64,000 bases of DNA, from positions 95,062,292 through 95,126,291 of the forward strand of contig NC_061510.1 in the NCBI RefSeq assembly GCF_022539505.1, read 5' to 3'. The notes below the pieces were generated by a model. That model worked only from the letters and a program-made list of their open reading frames with translations, made no database searches and was not told the DNA's origin. Positions 10,220 to 21,564 of this stretch are shown in pieces (position 1 is the stretch's first letter; each line of letters begins with the position of its first letter). This stretch comes from Lolium rigidum (Eukaryota > Streptophyta > Magnoliopsida > Poales > Poaceae). Position numbers and translations under genes: made by a program.

Positions 10220-12674
10220 TCTCCACTTAGGCCAAAAGCCTAAGCGAGGGGGGAGGTATGCCGACATCACTCATTCATTGCATATTACAATTGTCGGACA
10301 TTTGTATATACTTGTTTCGCTTCTTTTGGTTGTTTCTCTTTCGGTTATTTTTATTTCAGTAGGTTCTTATTTTAGTTTTTGAAGGTTGTTACTACTGTAG
10401 TAACCTTTACTTTTACTTTTTTTTTCATTTGTGTGCCGATGGTTGCCTCTAATATGAGGAAGATGATATTTGAGGAAGTGCTGTCTAAAAAACAGATTCT
10501 GGACTGATACTAAAAACATTCCTAAAAATAGCCAGGACGTTATTTTGAGCAGCCAATTTTTGTGCATGTTCCCCAGGTTATTATATAACTTTCATTAGTT
10601 GAGAACTTTTCGAGTTGAACAGCAGAAGATTTTCGAAAAAAATAATTACTGTACTGTTGTCAAGTTTGGCGGATTTCTGTCACTTTGCTTTTATGTGACT
10701 CTTTTAGTTTTCATTTTCTTGTTTTTGCTTTGTTTCTTTTCTAAAACACAAAAAGACCAAAAATATTTCTGTTTTTTCTCTTTATCATTTATTTATTTGG
10801 TTTCTTGCTCCTATTTTGCTTTTTTTACTATCGTTGGTTTGCTATGAGAAAATCCAAAAAGATTTTACTTTCGTTCTTGTTTCCAATTCGAAAACACCAA
10901 AAATATTTGTTGTTCTTCTTCGGTTTTGTAAAGTCTATTATGGAGTTCAGCGGTCTCCGGTGGTTTGAGCTTGGTTTTCATTTCATTTTATTCAAGCTAC
11001 ACAAGTGAAAGGCAATAATGACGATCTACGACAACTCGACTGTGGTGAGAGGCTGGTATGAACTCTATTTGTTTTCATTTTTGTACATATACTCATCCAT
11101 GTGAGCATGCTTATTTGGTTCATGTGAGGTATATGTCATTTAATGAAAGTCTAGTAGTTCATGATCTCTCATGTTTAGCTCCAATTATTAATAACGAGTA
11201 GCATGTCATAAATATTTGCTTGCATTGTTTTATTCATAGATAGGTATGACATTGTGGTATCCTCCTCTGAATAATTCACTTGAATTGACTTGGCACATGC
11301 TCGCGCATGCATATGACTGAAAAACAAAAGGTCAATTAAGCCTCGATGATTTACTTTGCTTCAGAGTTCTTGTATCACTTTTATGCCTCCGTTAATTTTA
11401 TTTTGTCGCAAGCATGATTATGACAGTTATTGCTCTCTTGATTGTCACTTCCCAGTCTATTGCTAGCCTTCACTTGTACTGAGCGGGAATGCTGCTCGTG
11501 CTTCCAAACCCCTGAAAACCAAGTTATTCCAAAGTGTCCACCATAAATACCTATGCATGGCATTTCAAACCATTCTAAGTAAATTTTCATGTGCAACCTT
11601 TAAAACCTTCAAAGTACTTCTCAAATTTGTGTCAATGTTTTATAGCTCATGAGGAAGTATGTGGTGTTTTATCTTTCAACCTTGTCATTTACTCCTGACA
11701 GACTTTCACCAATGGACTAGTGGCACATCCGGTTATCCAATAATTTTGCAAAAAGAGCTGGCAACGGGGTGCCCAGCCCCAATTAATTAACTTTCATTAA
11801 TAATTCTCTTCACATGTTTTGCCCCGATTTATCAGTAAGCAACTTAATTTGCAAATAGACACTCCTCCATGGTATGTGAATGTTGGAAGGCACTCGAGGA
11901 TTCGGTTAGCCATGGCTTGTGTAAGCAAAGGTTGGGAGGAGTGTCATCCATAATTAAACTAAAATACATGTGTAAACAAAAGAGAAGAGGGATGATTTAC
12001 CTTGCTGGTAGAGATAACGTCTTCATGGGAGCCGCTCTTGAAAGTCCGGTTGACAAGGTAGTTAGAGTGCCCACTACCATTCGTTGACAACAACAAACAC
12101 CTCTCAAAACAATTTTACTTCTGTTTTAAAAATGAAAAGCTCTAGCACATGTTAATCCTTGCTTCCCTCTGCGAAGGGTCAATCTTTTACTTTTATGTTG
12201 AGTCACCATACTTTCTTTGAGCACCTTCTTGAGAGCATAATTGTCATTCTTAGTGTAATATGTTTGTCCCAGAATATGGTTAACTATGGTATAACTTTGA
12301 TGCTTTTATCTTTGATAATCTTTACTTCTAGTCTTTCCATGAAATTCAGAGGTGCATGGGCATTTATGTTTTGCTGTACAAATACAGGCAAGTGAGATAC
12401 CACTTTATCATATCTTTTTATGAACATTGCAATCCTGCTGATAGATATGATTCATGATGCTTATTATTAGTTTGTTGGTATCTTTTTCATGATTGACATA
12501 ACTATTAGATGACTTTATTTGCATTTATCTTATTATGAATTGCCTAAGTACTCGTCCATATAATGAGAATATTTACATCATATGAGCAAATATGTTCGTG
12601 AAAGTTCTTTTATCGCACTCGGCTTGTTAATCGAATTGCTTGAGGACAAGCAATAAGCTAAGCTTGGGGGGAGT
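10220..12674 (+). mobile_element. 3' non-coding region of element A
   Basis: AT-rich sequence without a supported gene lies between the env-like frame and the 3' LTR. A stretch around 11840-12200 (cysteine/glycine codons, then AAAAGCTCTAGCAC and TTTTACTTTTATGTTGAGTCA) resembles the 3' non-coding part of elements B and F (2860, 5690, 34810). The two Athila-type families therefore share this region. It ends in the hairpin and polypurine tract at 12635-12674. Confidence 0.65.
12635..12674 (+). other. hairpin and polypurine tract of element A
   Basis: ATTGCTTG-AGGA-CAAGCAAT (12635-12654) is a perfect 8-bp stem with a 4-base loop. AGCTTGGGGGGAGT follows and abuts the LTR at 12675. Confidence 0.75.
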
Positions 12675-14074
12675 TGATACGTCCAAAATGTATCCACTTT
12701 CCCGAACACTTTTGCTATTGTTTTGCCTCTAACTTGTGTATTTTGGATACAACTAACACGGACTAACGTTGTTTTCAGCAGAATTGCCCTGGTGTCTTAT
12801 TTTTGTGCGTGAAAATCAACTTTCAGGAAAATCCCCGGAAATAATTGCAATGTGCCTATTTTCACAGAAGACTTACGGAGCCAGAAGACGAGACGGAGGG
12901 GGGCCACGAGGTGCGCACACCATATGGCGGCGCGGTGGGCCCCTGGGCTGCGCCGCCATATGGTGACGCCGCCTCGGCCAGCCCTCGACGCTCCCCTCTG
13001 GACTACTTAAAGCCCTTGACCTAAAAACGCACGGGGGTTCGACCAATTTGCCAGAAGACATCCAGAACTCCGCCGCCATCGAAAACTCTACTTTTGGGAT
13101 CAGAAACTCCGTTCTGGCACCCTGCCGGGACGGGGAATTGGAGGAGATCATCGCCATCATCGCCACCGACGCCTCTCCATCGACCATCCATGTTTCCCCC
13201 ATCCATGTGTGAGTAAATCCCCGCTGTAGGCTGAAGGGGATGGTAGGGATTGGATGAGATTGTTCATGTAATAGCCATAAGATTGTTAGGGCATGGTGCC
13301 AAGTATCCGTTGTTGGTACTTTAATGATATTGTTGCAACTTGTTATGCTTAATGCTTGTCACTAGGGCCCGAGTGCCATGATTTCAGATCTGAACATGTT
13401 ATTGATTCATGATGATATTCATTGTTTTATGATCTTACCTCGCAAGTTGTATACACATATTGCCGTCTCGGAACCCAAGGCCCCAAAGTGACGAAATTGG
13501 GACAACCGGAGGGGAAGGCTGTGATATGAGGATCACATGTGTTCACGGAGTGTTAATGCTTTGCTCCGGTACTCTATTAAAAGGAGTACCTTAATTACTA
13601 GTAGTTTCCCTAGAGGCCCGGCTACCACCGGCTGGTAGGACAAAAGATGTTGTGCAAGTTTCTCATTGCGAGCACGTACGAAGATATACGGAACACACGC
13701 CTATGGTTATTTAGTACTTGGATACTGTTTTATTATTATCTGCAAATGCCTTGTCTTGATTATTACATGAGTCATCTTATCCATACTGCGCCCGTTCATC
13801 CATCCCTATGCCTACAGTATTTTAATCCTGCTGTTTACTATAATCACTACTGTTGTCTTTATTACACTACTGCTTATATTTCACTACTGCTACTGCTATT
13901 AAACTGTTGCTACTGATAAACTATTGCGAGCAAGTCTGTTTCCAGTGTGCAGCTGAATTGACAACTCCGTCGTTAAGGCTTACGTATATTATTTGGCTCC
14001 CCTTCGTCGAATCAATAAATTGGGTTTTACTTCCCTCGAAGATCGTTGCGATCCCCTATACTTGTGGGTCATCA
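12675..14074 (+). repeat. complete LTR of element A
   Basis: This 1400-base LTR starts TGATACGTCCAAAATG and ends GGGTCATCA. A polypurine tract precedes it and a primer binding site and gag start follow it. It therefore serves both as 3' LTR of the left unit and as 5' LTR of a second, truncated unit. GACTACTTAAAGCC near 13000 is a possible TATA-type promoter. The right 585 bases match window positions 1-583. Confidence 0.85.
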
Positions 14075-14085
14075 AGACTATTTTC

Positions 14086-14102
14086 CGGCGCCGTTGTCGG
14101 GA
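14086..14102 (+). other. primer binding site of the second element A unit
   Basis: CGGCGCCGTTGTCGGGA lies 11 bases after the LTR end and differs by few bases from the tRNA-Asp-type site. Confidence 0.7.
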
Positions 14103-14160
14103 GCATAGCTTTATTTGCAAGTTCACCTGAATTGATATTTTTCGCTGCAAATCATTCATC

Positions 14161-14338
14161 ATGGGTGAACCTCGCGATGCTAAAGTTTCCATATTACCAT
14201 CCACTACAAGAAAAGGTACAACTCTGAGTACCTCTGCTTCTCTTGATTCACCATCTGTGATAAGTCAACTTGTTTCACCACCACAAGCTTCACATGTTGG
14301 TACTTCTGCTGAATCAGAAAATTCCTCTTATAATCTTA
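14161..14338 (+). pseudogene. gag-region N-terminus of second element A unit, truncated
   Basis: ATG at 14161 opens MGEPRDAKVSILPSTTRKG, the same start as at 671 with a few substitutions. After about 59 codons the match breaks at 14338 and an unrelated CACTA-like sequence begins. The CACTACAAGAAAA string inside this frame is coding sequence shared by both copies; it is not a transposon end. Confidence 0.75.
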
Positions 14339-15615
14339 ATTGGCTGCACGGCAAAGACCAACTAAAGCGCATGGCAAACTAACTACGACGACAAAGACCC
14401 TACAAGCCGCATGGCAAAGATTGGCTGCACGGCAATGGCTCTGGACGTTGTTGTGCCGCTGCCTTTGCCGTGCATTCCTCTCTTTGTCGTGCGCCAACAA
14501 ACACTTTATTTGTTTTTCTTTCTATTTTATTTCATCTAATACTTATATTTATTTTTTTGATTAGTTTTTATTTTTGATGACTATTTATTAGACAATGTGC
14601 AAAACAAAATTACTCTCCATGTTCATCCCCCCGCATATATCAGGGTTTCGGAGCAATCCGCTCTTCGGAAAATTTGCTAAGTGTTATCGCCCAAATGTGA
14701 GGAAGGTCACTCCGAGGAGCTACTTTTGCACCATTACACCTTCCACCACACTTTCACACATATCATATGTCCACATGCAAGATTTGGTGGGATTCCGGTG
14801 GTCGTTCTCCCCTCCTCCCCCCCAAAACAGTGGTATGTGTGCCCTGGCGGGTCTACCCCCTAGATTTCTCCGCGCGAGGGTGCACCAGTGTATTTTTTCA
14901 TTCTTTTAGGTTTGTTTAGGACATATACACATGGATAACCAAGATTGGGACCCTTTGGCACATATACCCGCATCTATAGCCATTATCACACGATCGAGGG
15001 TGTGCCTGATCTATTGGTTAGTGTTAGCTTTAGGGTTAGGGCTAGGGTTTAAGGGGTAGGGTTAGGGTTTAGGTTCAAGGTAAGGATTTAGGGTTAGGTA
15101 TAGGTTTAGGGTTTAGGGTTAGGGTCCAGCGGCATTGTCCCCCTCCCCCCAAATAGCGGTTTGTGCCTCGGCGGGTCTACACCCTAGATTCCATGAGCCA
15201 CCCTTCTCGGTAACTTATTCTTCAACAAGACAGTAAGGTTTAATATAATTTTGAAATAGAACTGAATGGCTTTCGACAACTAAAATTTTTAAAATCAGGT
15301 TTAATATACTTTTGAAATAAAAAGTAATTAAAAAAAGATCTTTGTCGTGCAGTGCCGCACGGCAAAGAGTCGTTTCGCACGGCAAAGGCCGTTTTGCGCA
15401 CGGCAAAGGTTTTCTGCACGGCAAAGTTGGAAAAGCGGACGGCAAAGGCCGTTTGGCACGACAATGGCACTACGGCGCACGGAAAAGGCCGTTGGACGGC
15501 AACGTCCAGATCGGTCAAAGTAAACGTTATCCTCGCCCCGACCACACATTCGCCCCCAGACATCCAGACTCTTGCCGCCGCCACTCTCCTCCCTCCATGG
15601 CATGTCACCGCCGCC
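14339..15615. mobile_element. CACTA-like remnant with subterminal repeats
   Basis: Both ends carry clusters of GCACGGCAAAG or its complement CTTTGCCGTGC (about 14345-14500 and 15345-15500). These resemble the subterminal repeats of grass CACTA elements. No CACTA terminal repeat or 3-bp duplication is visible at either edge, so the ends are lost. The middle holds two copies of a 60-70 base direct repeat (14812-14870, 15139-15196) around the telomere-like tract. No transposase frame is seen. Confidence 0.6.
15029..15124 (+). repeat. degenerate interstitial telomere-like repeat
   Basis: About 95 bases consist largely of TTTAGGG, TTAGGG and variants such as GGGCTAGGG and GGGGTAGGG, all in one orientation. 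TTTAGGG is the plant telomere unit. The tract is degenerate and lies inside a transposon remnant, so it is not a chromosome end. Confidence 0.8.
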
Positions 15616-16001
15616 TGACAAGGGATTAACTTATCAATGCCTACGGATTGTAGACTAGGGTTTAGTTAGATGTAGAGGGCAAGTAGATCTCGAAGGTTTT
15701 CAGCCGAAAAGTACTCGACAATGTAAAAACTAGGGTTTGTGAGACAATGATTCGATGCTTTCTTTGTCCCTCGGCTCCCCCTTATATAGGAGGTGGAGCC
15801 GAGAGATTCGTGATACACAAGTTTACAGAGTTCGTAGGGTTTCTAACCCATCCCGCAAGATTACAAACAATAACTCCTATTACAACTCTAGCTTTCCTTA
15901 ATAGTATCTAGGGCTTCCGAATCTTCTTATCCTTCGGGTTGTGGGCCTTCAGTAAACCCCAGGTACTATCTTCGGCAGGCCCATTGGGTATGCCTATGTC
16001 A
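15616..16001 (-). repeat. LTR of element T (3' LTR in element orientation)
   Basis: This 386-base LTR has perfect inverted ends TGACA/TGTCA and matches 54923-55306. A TATA-like CTTATATAGG near 15781 reads CCTATATAAG on the minus strand, in line with the element's orientation. Confidence 0.85.
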
Positions 16002-17268
16002 GTAGCCCCCGAGATTTTGCTTGAATCGCAGAGTCAGGGAAAATCTCCACTTTTATATTTACCCGATAACTCTGAACTTTACCACATATTTTTGCATACG
16101 AATTTCTATATTGTACAGGGATATTGGTAGTTGGGGCTAGTTCATCTGACGGATCAGGTACTAGTTAACTGCTCTAGTGGCAATCCGCAAAAACCTACTT
16201 CAAGATCACGTCCCTGGACATGATCTCGGGATACTGGTGTAAACTTCGACAGGTGCCGCTTAAGGTCTTACCATTCTGTCGAGTCCTAGTCATATTTTAT
16301 CGGGTACCTAACGCGTCCGTTAGGATTTTTCTTCGTATCTGCTGATATGGAAAAAAAGTAGCAAACCGACGTCAGAGACGGCGCCACGCCGCACAGAATG
16401 GATCTGGGGTCTTACCTTCGCAGATTTTGCGGCATTCAGAGATTTATTCGCAACTTTGGCGCTCTGAGAATATATTGTCGAGTGCTTATTCGGCTGTTGG
16501 AATAGCACATTTTATTGAGTCAACGGATGACTTATATTGCTCTCCCGATGGGAGTATATGTAGAGTTATTTGTATAACTCGAAATATACTCACTTCCTCT
16601 TTCTTTTTCTTTTTCTCTCTTTTTTTATAATTTCATCGGGCACGCGAACAGCGTTCCCGATGGGAGTAGCCCCCGAGGCTACAGTCAAGAACTTGTGCTT
16701 GAGTGTAGGCTCCATGCCTTATGTCGCTATATTTTTCTCCTGTTGCATAATTTTTCAAATCTATCGGGTGCGCGAACAGCGCTCCCGATGGGAGTAGCCC
16801 CCGAGGCTATGAGCAAATACTTGTATTTGATCATAGACTCTCGCCATTTCTATTTTGTCTTTCTCAACTTTTTCATTTTTTCCAAAGTAGCCCCCGAGCA
16901 TTTGAGCAAAAACTTGTATTTGTTCAAAGGCTCTCAAGATAAACAATAATCTTCTGCTATCGCCGTTCTTGCGAAGCTTCATAGCCGAGATTTTCTTTTA
17001 CCAAGGTGACATCATTGCTGACGACAGCCACGACCAATGTATCGGAAAAATGCGAGAACCGCCCTCTCTCTGCCTTGCGGGCCCAGAAACCTCATTAACT
17101 TGACACGTCGTGCAAGTGGGGGACACACGTCCTCCGCTTTTCCTGGCGCACGTACTGTAGCTCTTGTCTTTTCTCGTCCGTATGAAATTACTTTTTACCC
17201 CTTGTCCACGTGTACAACATTTGTCCCGCAATTTCTCAATCCAACGGCGTGTCCGTTCAGCGCACCTC
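16002..17268 (+). promoter_or_regulatory. region between T LTR and antisense gene, with tandem repeats
   Basis: No gene is seen. It holds a 128-base tandem repeat (copies starting at 16634 and 16762, partial third around 16887). Each copy contains ATCGGG...CCCGAT inverted pairs and the motif AGCCCCCGAG (16004, 16668, 16796, 16889). The last part, from 17024, is repeated at 59792 upstream of the second gene copy. It probably carries the upstream promoter of the antisense gene. Confidence 0.55.
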
Positions 17269-17276
17269 TATATAAA
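17269..17276 (+). promoter_or_regulatory. TATA box of aORF1
   Basis: TATATAAA lies about 130 bases before the ATG at 17405 and is conserved in the second copy (60035-60042). It indicates that the antisense gene has its own promoter. Confidence 0.65.
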
Positions 17277-17404
17277 GGTATCGTCTTCCTCCTCTAGTAC
17301 GTTCGCTCGCGCCGCACCTCTGTTTCTCCTCTGCAAGATCCTCCATTGCTCTCATTGCTTCAAGCGCTCGGCCATACTCACACCCTTCGCCGCCAATCTC
17401 ATTG

Positions 17405-20049
17405 ATGCCTCCGCGCAATCTCACGAGGCACAGCACACCCGAGTCGAGGATGGCGACTGAAGATCTGGGGAACACGGAGTGGGAGAGATCCGAAATCCCC
17501 CCTCAAGACATCAACCTACTGAAGAGGTTAGGGATCAGCAAGAAAGAGGGCGCGCTTCGCTTTCCCAGTGAAGAAAGCTATCCAACTCCTCCAATGGAAT
17601 ATCGGGTCAGTTTTGTCGACCATCTCAGATTGCAACTGCATCATCTCACTCCCAACTCCATCCTCCACATCTCAATCTTTATCACGCTTTGCGAAGCTTT
17701 CCTTGGAGTCCAGCCTAACTGGGCTCTATGGAAACGCATTTTCTTCTGTCGCCGTAATGGCTCCCACGGCGTCGCCTATAACATTGGCGGCGTTGTCATC
17801 TGCGTCCGTCCCGACGTCGAATATTTCGACGTCAAATTCCCCGACTCAGTACAAGGGTGGCGAAAAAAGTTGTTGTATATTCATGAGGAGAACCATGGCT
17901 CTGTTGAAGACAACATCCCTCCTTTTGATGGCACCGAAAAAATCTGCCGCCGGCGTTCCTGGGATGCAGAGGCTACCGATGAAGAAAAAGCAGCGACAGA
18001 AGCTTTGATGACACGCATTCGCCAACTACAAAATACCCGAGGTCAAGAACTATCGGGTGTACAAATCACGGCGTACTTCCTTAGGACCAGGGTGCAACCC
18101 CTGCAAGCTCGCAAGAATCCCCTCTGGAAATATGCTGGCAACAAGGATGAGGATCGTTTGTCGGTGGATTTGCCGGTCAAGGATTTAGAAAAACTTGTCC
18201 GAAAAATCTCCTTCCTCAACAAGAAATATCTTGTCCCCTCGTCTTTTCGCGTAAATCCGTATAGCGCTACCAACGCGCTCCCTGAGGTAATGTTTGGCTG
18301 GACTATTTTTCTCGAGAACGAATTTTTGTTGACATCTTTCCCATAACTTCTTTGTCGACATTCTTCTTCTTTGCAGAATCACCCAAATCTTGTTTGTCTT
18401 CCTCTCCTTCCTGAAGGTGGAGAGGTCGAAGAACGGGTTGTTGTCACCGACGACAACCCGGGTACTTCTCGCCCTGAGAGTGAAACCGCGGGTTCTCGAA
18501 AATCTGCGGTATCCTCTGAAAAGGAAGATTCCGAGGCTACCAGATCGGCACACTCTCCTCCCCCTGCTGTTTCTCCCAAGAACAAGAGAAAGCGGGATGA
18601 AGTTGTCGACTCCGGCCCCTCCAAGACCGGCACGCCTCCTACCGAAGAAGTTGCTCCTACTAAAAAAAGGACAACTTTCGACCCTTACACCGATGCTCTC
18701 GTCAGCTCGTAAGTTCCTGCCGCTATTTTGTTGTTTGCCAATGCTTTGTTTTCGACTATGTTGTTTACTGTTTTGTCGCCTTTTGGTAGTGATGATGAGG
18801 ATGATATTCAACCTATTGACGCGACTGCTCGAACGAGCACGTCCCGTAAATTAGTTGTTTCTGAAGCTCCTCCTGATGGGGATGAAACTTCTCCTCCTCA
18901 ACAAGATGCAGAGCATCCCACTCCAATTGCTAGCCCCCGAGCCTCTTCACCAAAGAGAGCTAGGGTAGAAACGTCCAAGGAACCTCTTCTGCTGGCTGGT
19001 AGTTCCACTACTCCTTCATTGGATGATGTAAGATTTGTACCGTTCTTCTCCCGAATATTTCAACATTTGTCGACTTCCCTTTGTTTATTGCGTAAATCCT
19101 GTCGAACTTTTCCTTCTATATTGACTTTTTTTTTGCTCTTTCTTCAGCCTCTGATGCAGGAATTTGTTCTCCTCGGTACTCAATTCATCGGGTACCGCAA
19201 CCATGCAAATAAACTTAAAGGTACTACTTTTTCCTTGTTCTCTCTACTACATATACTCCTTTATTTTTGCCGTGTCGTTTACCTGTCGTTTATTTTTACC
19301 AGAAACTCTTGCCGAAGCCAACAAACGCGCTGACGCTCTTGCTGTTAAGTTAGAGCAAAGCGAAGCAGCTCGCAAGAAAGCTGAAGCAGATGCTGCCACC
19401 GTCGAAGACCTGCGAAAAAGGCTTCACGCCGCGGAAACTTCTCTGAGCGAGCATATAACCGAACAATCTGCTCGCGAAGGATTAATTATCAAGCGCTTAG
19501 AGTCGCAGAGCCGCCGCTTTGTCAGTAAGTGTCCGAACTATGTTGATTTCGTTGGACTTGCTTTCCTTTTCTTGTTTGTTGACCAATAACATTTTGCCTT
19601 AGCAGGGAAAACATGTCAAGAATATGAACTTGAAGATCCTGACAATGATCCCCTTCTTGACGCGCTTTCTCTCCTTGAAATTCATGGAGATGAAGCACGC
19701 GAAGGCCTTGCTGAAGCTAGGGCGGGACTGTCGCGGCTCTATCCTTACTTCTTCCCGAAGAAAGAGGAACCCGCGCCTTTCCTTGCTCTCGCTAAATGTT
19801 TCAATTCTCAAGAAAATCTCGGGCTCAAACTTCACCAAGAAGGTTTGAAGGTTGGCGTTGAAGGCACTATTGCTCGCCGACAGCCAACAGAATGTCGACT
19901 GGACTAGGGTTGGCAACACGCAGGAGATGGACACCAAGAAATGGCAATCACTGATCAAGGCTGCGAAGCCAAACTCGAAGAAGGTCCTCGCCTATCTTGG
20001 ATGCAAGCCAACTCCAGCTCCAAGTTCATCAAAGCCGGAGGTCAAGTAG
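17405..20049 (+). pseudogene. antisense extra gene aORF1 of element T (Transposase_28-like), copy 1
   Basis: The spliced gene has six exons inferred from GT...AG sites: 17405-18286, 18377-18708, 18790-19027, 19148-19220, 19303-19524, 19606-20049. Exon 1 (294 codons) contains YPTPPMEYRVSFVDHLRLQL, HLTPNSILHISIFITLCEAF and LGVQPNWALWKRIFF. This is the pattern I associate with the plant 'putative gypsy type transposon' domain (Transposase_28). Exons 2-3 are Ser/Pro/acidic with a basic KNKRKRDE stretch that could be a nuclear signal. Exon 5 is a coiled coil (KLEQSEAARKKAEADAATVE). The last exon ends PAPSSSKPEVK. Frames join correctly through exon 5. A 5-base deletion in exon 6 near 19872, relative to copy 2, shifts the frame. 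It lies antisense to gag-pol of T and its role is unknown. An upstream TTG is not the start; ATG at 17405 is. Confidence 0.7.
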
Positions 20050-20244
20050 ACCAACTTTGCCTTCTCTGTCGTTCTCTTTTGGTGGTGTCGCCTTTTATAG
20101 ATTTGGCGACAATTGACCCCTTTGTTCATTAGGAGCCATCCTTTTGTAATAGCTATGTAAATATGCCAAATATCAATGGAAATCTGTTTTGCTTGATGAT
20201 TGATGTCGAGCCTTTTCTTTCAGTTGACGTTTGATAACTATACT

Positions 20245-21205
20245 ATGTCGGCTGCTCCTTCCGATATTTTGCCTACTTCTCATTCGACGAAAACACTTGT
20301 TAATACTGAACTTGATGGAGATTCCTCGAGTAAGAATTTTCCGCAAGACTTGGAAGAACTTCGTCGACAGCTTCAGTATGCGAAGAAGCAAACACTTGTG
20401 ATGATGGAACAATCTCGCAAGGCGTTCGAAAGGGAGAAAATTGCGCTTCAACAAGCTCGAGAAGCCATAGCTGCCAAGGAAGCCGCTGTTTCTGAAGCTG
20501 AAAAGGCAACCACTCGAGAGAATTTTATGCTCGAGTTAATGAATGAAGCTAGTGTGGATATGTCAGGTATGCTTTTCCAAAGCAAAACTTCTGTCTTCCT
20601 GCTGTAGTCTTTTTTTTTTGAAATTCCTGTGCTGTCGCCTCGACGCTGCTGCTGAAGAAGAGAGGGTAAACGCAAGGACAAATCTTCTCGTTAACCTTTC
20701 TCTTGACCATGGTTCTCTGTTCTGGGCCACTCCAGAGCGAACCCGACAGATTGTTAGGTTTCAGGATCGCGCCTGTCAGGTTCGCGAGTTCCTTGATTTC
20801 TGCACCAGAACACTGACCCTGGTTTACAAGACGTTGTTTCCTCGGAACGAGGCGCCCGACACTATTCTTGGTTTGTTGGAGAAGTTTCAAGATGCTCCTC
20901 GTATCCATAACCTTGTGCGAGCTCAACTATCTGCCGGTGCCAGGTTTGCTATGATGATGATCAAAATCTGCTATCCCAAGTTTGACATGAGCCAAATTGT
21001 TACCAAGTGCTTAGCCAAGATGGCGAAAAGGAAAAGGGATGTTAGCAAGCTTGAGGATCATGTAACTCCTATTGTCGAAGATATGATGGATGAACTTCTT
21101 CGGATGGATGCTGAGTTCTTCGTAAGGGGTAGCTATGCTGAACATAGTACTCGTGCTTCAAATACTGGACGGATGACCATAGATAATATACTGAGCCACC
21201 ATTGA
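20245..21205 (+). pseudogene. second antisense gene aORF2 of element T, coiled coil, copy 1
   Basis: ATG at 20245 starts MSAAPSDILPTSHSTK, followed by a long coiled coil (DLEELRRQLQYAKKQ, then KIALQQAREAIAAKEAAVSE). Exon 1 ends at 20566 before GTATGC. A second coding stretch (about 20644-21205) has LLVNLSLDHGSLFWATPERT, a helical middle and the stop at 21203-21205. The acceptor of exon 2 is not clear, so the junction is uncertain. The aORF1 stop lies 195 bases upstream. A possible polyadenylation stretch lies between them, and a TTTCTTTCAG acceptor-like site precedes this ATG. The two could therefore be separate genes or alternative parts of one transcript. Function is unknown; a multimerising accessory protein is a guess. 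Confidence 0.6.
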
Positions 21206-21564
21206 CATTTTTCCTTCTAGCTTGTCGAGTTTTCTCAGGAATTGCGTCCTATATGTTGTAAACATATTCTATATTGTAAAGTTAGTAAATTTTTCGATTT
21301 TTCCTCCTCGAGCCCCCGAGTGTTTCGGTGGTAAACCTCTTTATTGTGTATGCGAGGTTGTGAACCAAGGCACCCAAATTCTTATTGAATATACTATATT
21401 TGCGGGTACCAGCCCCCGAGTGTTTTGTTCTTTTTCGATTGCTATTTTGTACCTTCTTTTTATCTGGCGAGGTATTTAATACCAAGGCGAAATATTTTTG
21501 CCAGTTAGATTCATCTATATTGTATATATACTTGTAACTTCGAGGCGTAAGCCCCCGAGCATGT
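21206..21564. other. element T non-coding sequence with AGCCCCCGAG motifs
   Basis: No gene is seen. AGCCCCCGAG occurs at 21311, 21411 and 21550, the same motif as upstream of aORF1. The stretch ends where LTR H begins. Confidence 0.55.

Noticed and set aside
11869..12087. Small host gene (MVCECWKALEDSV...)
   Set aside because: It is a 72-codon frame in the 3' non-coding part of element A without start context, introns or any known motif.
15029..15124. Chromosome end
   Set aside because: The telomere-like tract is short and degenerate, and transposon sequence continues on both sides.
15342..15629. CRISPR-like or other regular array in the GCACGGCAAAG cluster
   Set aside because: Spacing is irregular, the words are 11 bases, and they match CACTA subterminal repeats of a plant genome.
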